Source: Montifringilla adamsi (lineage: Eukaryota > Chordata > Aves > Passeriformes > Passeridae). From it: DNA of 64,000 nt. Positions 61,601-64,000 of the stretch are shown in pieces. A program made the position numbers and the translations under genes. The stretch's first letter is position 1; each line of letters starts with the position of its first letter. The stretch is taken from the NCBI GenBank assembly GCA_017590115.1, contig JAGGNK010010226.1, positions 5,801,732 through 5,865,731 of the forward strand. The letters run 5' to 3'. Under the pieces are notes generated by a model, which searched no databases, had not been told where the DNA came from, and worked only from the letters and a program-made list of their open reading frames with translations.

Positions 61601-64000
61601 TGTTTGAGGACAGGCACTTTAAAAGCAAAACTAAACATTGGCTCAGACCCTATTCCCAAATATTCTAAATAACAAAGTCCTTCTGAAAGCATATTGTGAC
61701 CTTGCTTGGCATTGCTGCAGCATGATTACCCTCCATTCTCTCACAAGGGGAGGTGAAAGTTGGATACTTCAGTCAAAATAAGCAGCCTGGCTCGCTTGAA
61801 GACCCACTAAAAGTAAAGACTACTTAAAGACTTACTAAAGCAAACCCAAAATAATGAACTAACTTTGATTGTTAAATAAACATCTTTGAGATTGTTATTT
61901 TAACACATCTGGTAACATGAAATGACCTATTCTGAGTCGGTCAAGCATCCAAGTGTGCAAGTCCCAAGTCCTCATAAGCACAAAAGAAGCCACTCCACAT
62001 TCTTATTTTCCTATTTGTCTTCTGGTTGGGATAATTTTAACCAAAAAGTGTCACTGAGCCTACAGCACCTGTTTAAGTAAGTGATTGAAGAGGAAATAAG
62101 CATAAAGGACAAATGAAGAGTAAATCCCTGCAGATTAAGGATGAGGGAATAATTGCTGGGGTCTGCAAAATACTTCCATCATAGTATCCAAAATACTTTT
62201 GGGCAAACCCAAAAACAAAGCAATAATCTTTATTCCTAGAACCATTCAAATTCACAGCACCTATTCACTGCAGTGCACTTCTGGGGAATGTCACTGCTGG
62301 TGTCCAGGTGTGGCAAGAAGGTAAGAGCTGCTCCAAAGGATCTCCTGCACTCAGGGGAACTCTTGTCTGCTGAAAAAGTCATCCAAGACCATCACTGCAT
62401 GGTGTTGGCCTACTGTGTGAAGAAAAAAGTAAAAATTCTCAAACCCTGTGAGTGTACCTAACAGAAATATCCTAAAGTGCTTAAATTGACTGGATATATA
62501 TTAATAATTCTTCTGAACTGAGAGCAATTCAGATGTATGGCTGTTTAAGTTTGTCTTAAAATATTCCAGAGGTGAAATTTCTTGAATGACAATTAAAGAA
62601 ATGTGTGTGTAAAGTTTGGGTGAATAAAAACTACAGGGTTCCCATTTGCAAGAAACAATATATCAAATTATGGCAAGTCAGATTATTGTGAGGTCTTTGT
62701 ATACAGTAATACAACATATTACACTATTGGTCTCACGCTCAGCTTCTGTATTTATAATTTGGAGGCATTATAGAGCTATGAATTCCTCATATTATTTTTA
62801 GGTTTCCACAACTTCTGCCTTCTGTAACTCTCAGCAATCAAAACTAATCCTGAAGTCAGAAAATCAGTTGGTAGTATATTAACATGATTCAAAAATGCTT
62901 TTGGGGATAATACCTTTTTTAAAATATGTATCAAAATATCAAAATACATATGCACACAATGTATACCCATCCTACGCTACTCTTTAAACACACATGCTTT
63001 GATTAAAAAACTCAACTTCCAAACTCGGTTTCTCTATTTCCTTTGCAAATACATCTTTATATATATTTTATAAACAAAGGCAATAGTTAACTTTCATTCT
63101 GCTGTAAATCTTGAGGTTATTTTTACAGAATATTAAAGTGACAGTAAATTTTTTACTTTATAATACCATAAAGTAAGCCTTTCTTCCCTGAAAACCCTAA
63201 ATTTCTTGTGACCTTGTAAATCCTATATTAATTTGTTAGATTTGTGACCTGGAATAATATGAATGATTTCCACAAAAACTCATTTTTCTCTTGAATTGGT
63301 GTAACGAGATTTACTAGCCTCAAACTCAGACCCACCCTTTTCAGTGAATATTATTTCAGTGCAGCTAAGGAAGAATCTGTTACCAAAATGCAAGTGGATA
63401 CTATATCCTGAGGACTTCCAGACACTCTTTCCAATATTAATAAATATTCCCCCAAAAGTATTTAACTTGGTTATCCTATATCACTGGAAAAAAAAATTAT
63501 TGCAAAATCTTTTCCACTTATGCAGTGGGGCTGATACACAGAAAAATTCTACAGCTCTTTCAGACAAATGTCTGGCTTGTGAAAAAGCATCAAACTTTAG
63601 ATCTAAACAAAGCAGGTTTTTGTCACTAATACCAGTGTGGTCTCTACTTACAGGCCAGGGAAATATTGCTAATTTGTAAGATGGCACTATCAGTCCTCTG
63701 AACCATCTTTCTGCCTGTGTGGTGACAGTGAATCAGGAAAGAAAAGGGAAGTAATTCTTTGATGGACCTACCAAGGGCTGGCTGCTAGTAAAAAATAAAA
63801 AATGAAAAAAAATAAGATGGCTCTATGAAACAAGTCTTGTGAGTTGTATCAGGTGCTTCAGCCCAGAAATCTCACCACTTACAAGGGAAACATTATCATT
63901 GAAATATGAATATTTTACTTTTATTAGTATTTCACACATCCCTGCATAACAAGCAATGTCACTCAATGATATCAACATAAAACCAGCAACCAGGAGCTAA
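55695..64000. other. Non-coding stretch, no gene seen
   Basis: About 8.3 kb of unique AT-rich sequence. It includes a G/T-rich low-complexity patch at 57,234-57,316, and the longest ATG-started frame of the window (203 codons, minus, 58,648-59,259), whose product is Cys-, Ser- and Trp-rich and unlike any family I know. No transposon, RNA gene or convincing splice-site pair seen. Confidence 0.5.
63153..63176. repeat. Perfect 9-bp inverted repeat (hairpin)
   Basis: TTACTTTAT and ATAAAGTAA are exact reverse complements around the 6-nt loop AATACC. A T-rich run precedes it, but nothing indicates a transcript ending here. It is most simply an AT-rich hairpin. Confidence 0.85.

Noticed and set aside
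1..64000. CRISPR arrays, rRNA, operons or prokaryotic promoters
   Set aside because: None is present. Composition, transposon content and splice-like signals are those of a vertebrate nuclear genome.

Overview
The window looks like about 64 kb of AT-rich avian nuclear DNA, most likely from a songbird (Passeriformes). The main evidence is a tRNA-Ile-like SINE fused to a CR1 3' tail at 55,562-55,688 (minus strand), which matches what I know of TguSINE1. Supporting it are a 5'-truncated, internally deleted CR1 LINE at 40,940-41,420 and CR1 and endogenous-retrovirus LTR fragments at 6,640-7,815. Base composition, CpG depletion and the absence of mammalian L1 or Alu sequence agree. There is no sign of prokaryotic gene organisation. 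I see no protein-coding gene that I can name, so the window is best read as intergenic or intronic DNA. Nearly all open frames are short, often lack ATG, and look like chance.

Layout. 1-6,640 is unique DNA with a purine-rich low-complexity block (2,674-2,846), a TTTTA microsatellite and one well-formed candidate exon (3,770-3,840). 6,640-7,815 is a cluster of retroelement pieces in one orientation: a polypurine tract and an LTR, part of a second LTR-like unit with a TATA-like box, and a CR1 3' end. 7,816-11,515 is unique DNA with A-runs and a CA microsatellite. 11,516-12,290 holds a pyrimidine tract and a 13-copy nested minisatellite whose unit carries the nuclear-receptor half-site AGGTCA. 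12,291-40,930 is mostly unique DNA with candidate regulatory islands (about 15,990-16,560 and 18,885-18,995), a small 20-bp tandem repeat and a pure 65-A tract (29,208-29,272). 40,940-41,420 is the CR1 copy. 42,187-42,545 is a candidate exon behind a strong splice acceptor.

45,540-46,430 is my best candidate developmental enhancer. It has six SOX-type sites in 345 bp, a forkhead site, a perfect PBX-MEIS composite site and a perfect POU octamer. 54,220-54,860 stands out for CpG density and a GC box, and carries a 145-codon ATG-initiated frame on the minus strand whose stop overlaps an AATAAA. It is the most plausible unrecognised exon or promoter here. The SINE follows at about 55.6 kb. The remainder to 64,000 is unannotated apart from a perfect 9-bp hairpin at 63,153-63,176.

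Limits. Repeat family names are from memory and no search was run. Exon and enhancer calls rest on splice-site or motif quality in one sequence, not on conservation or expression data.
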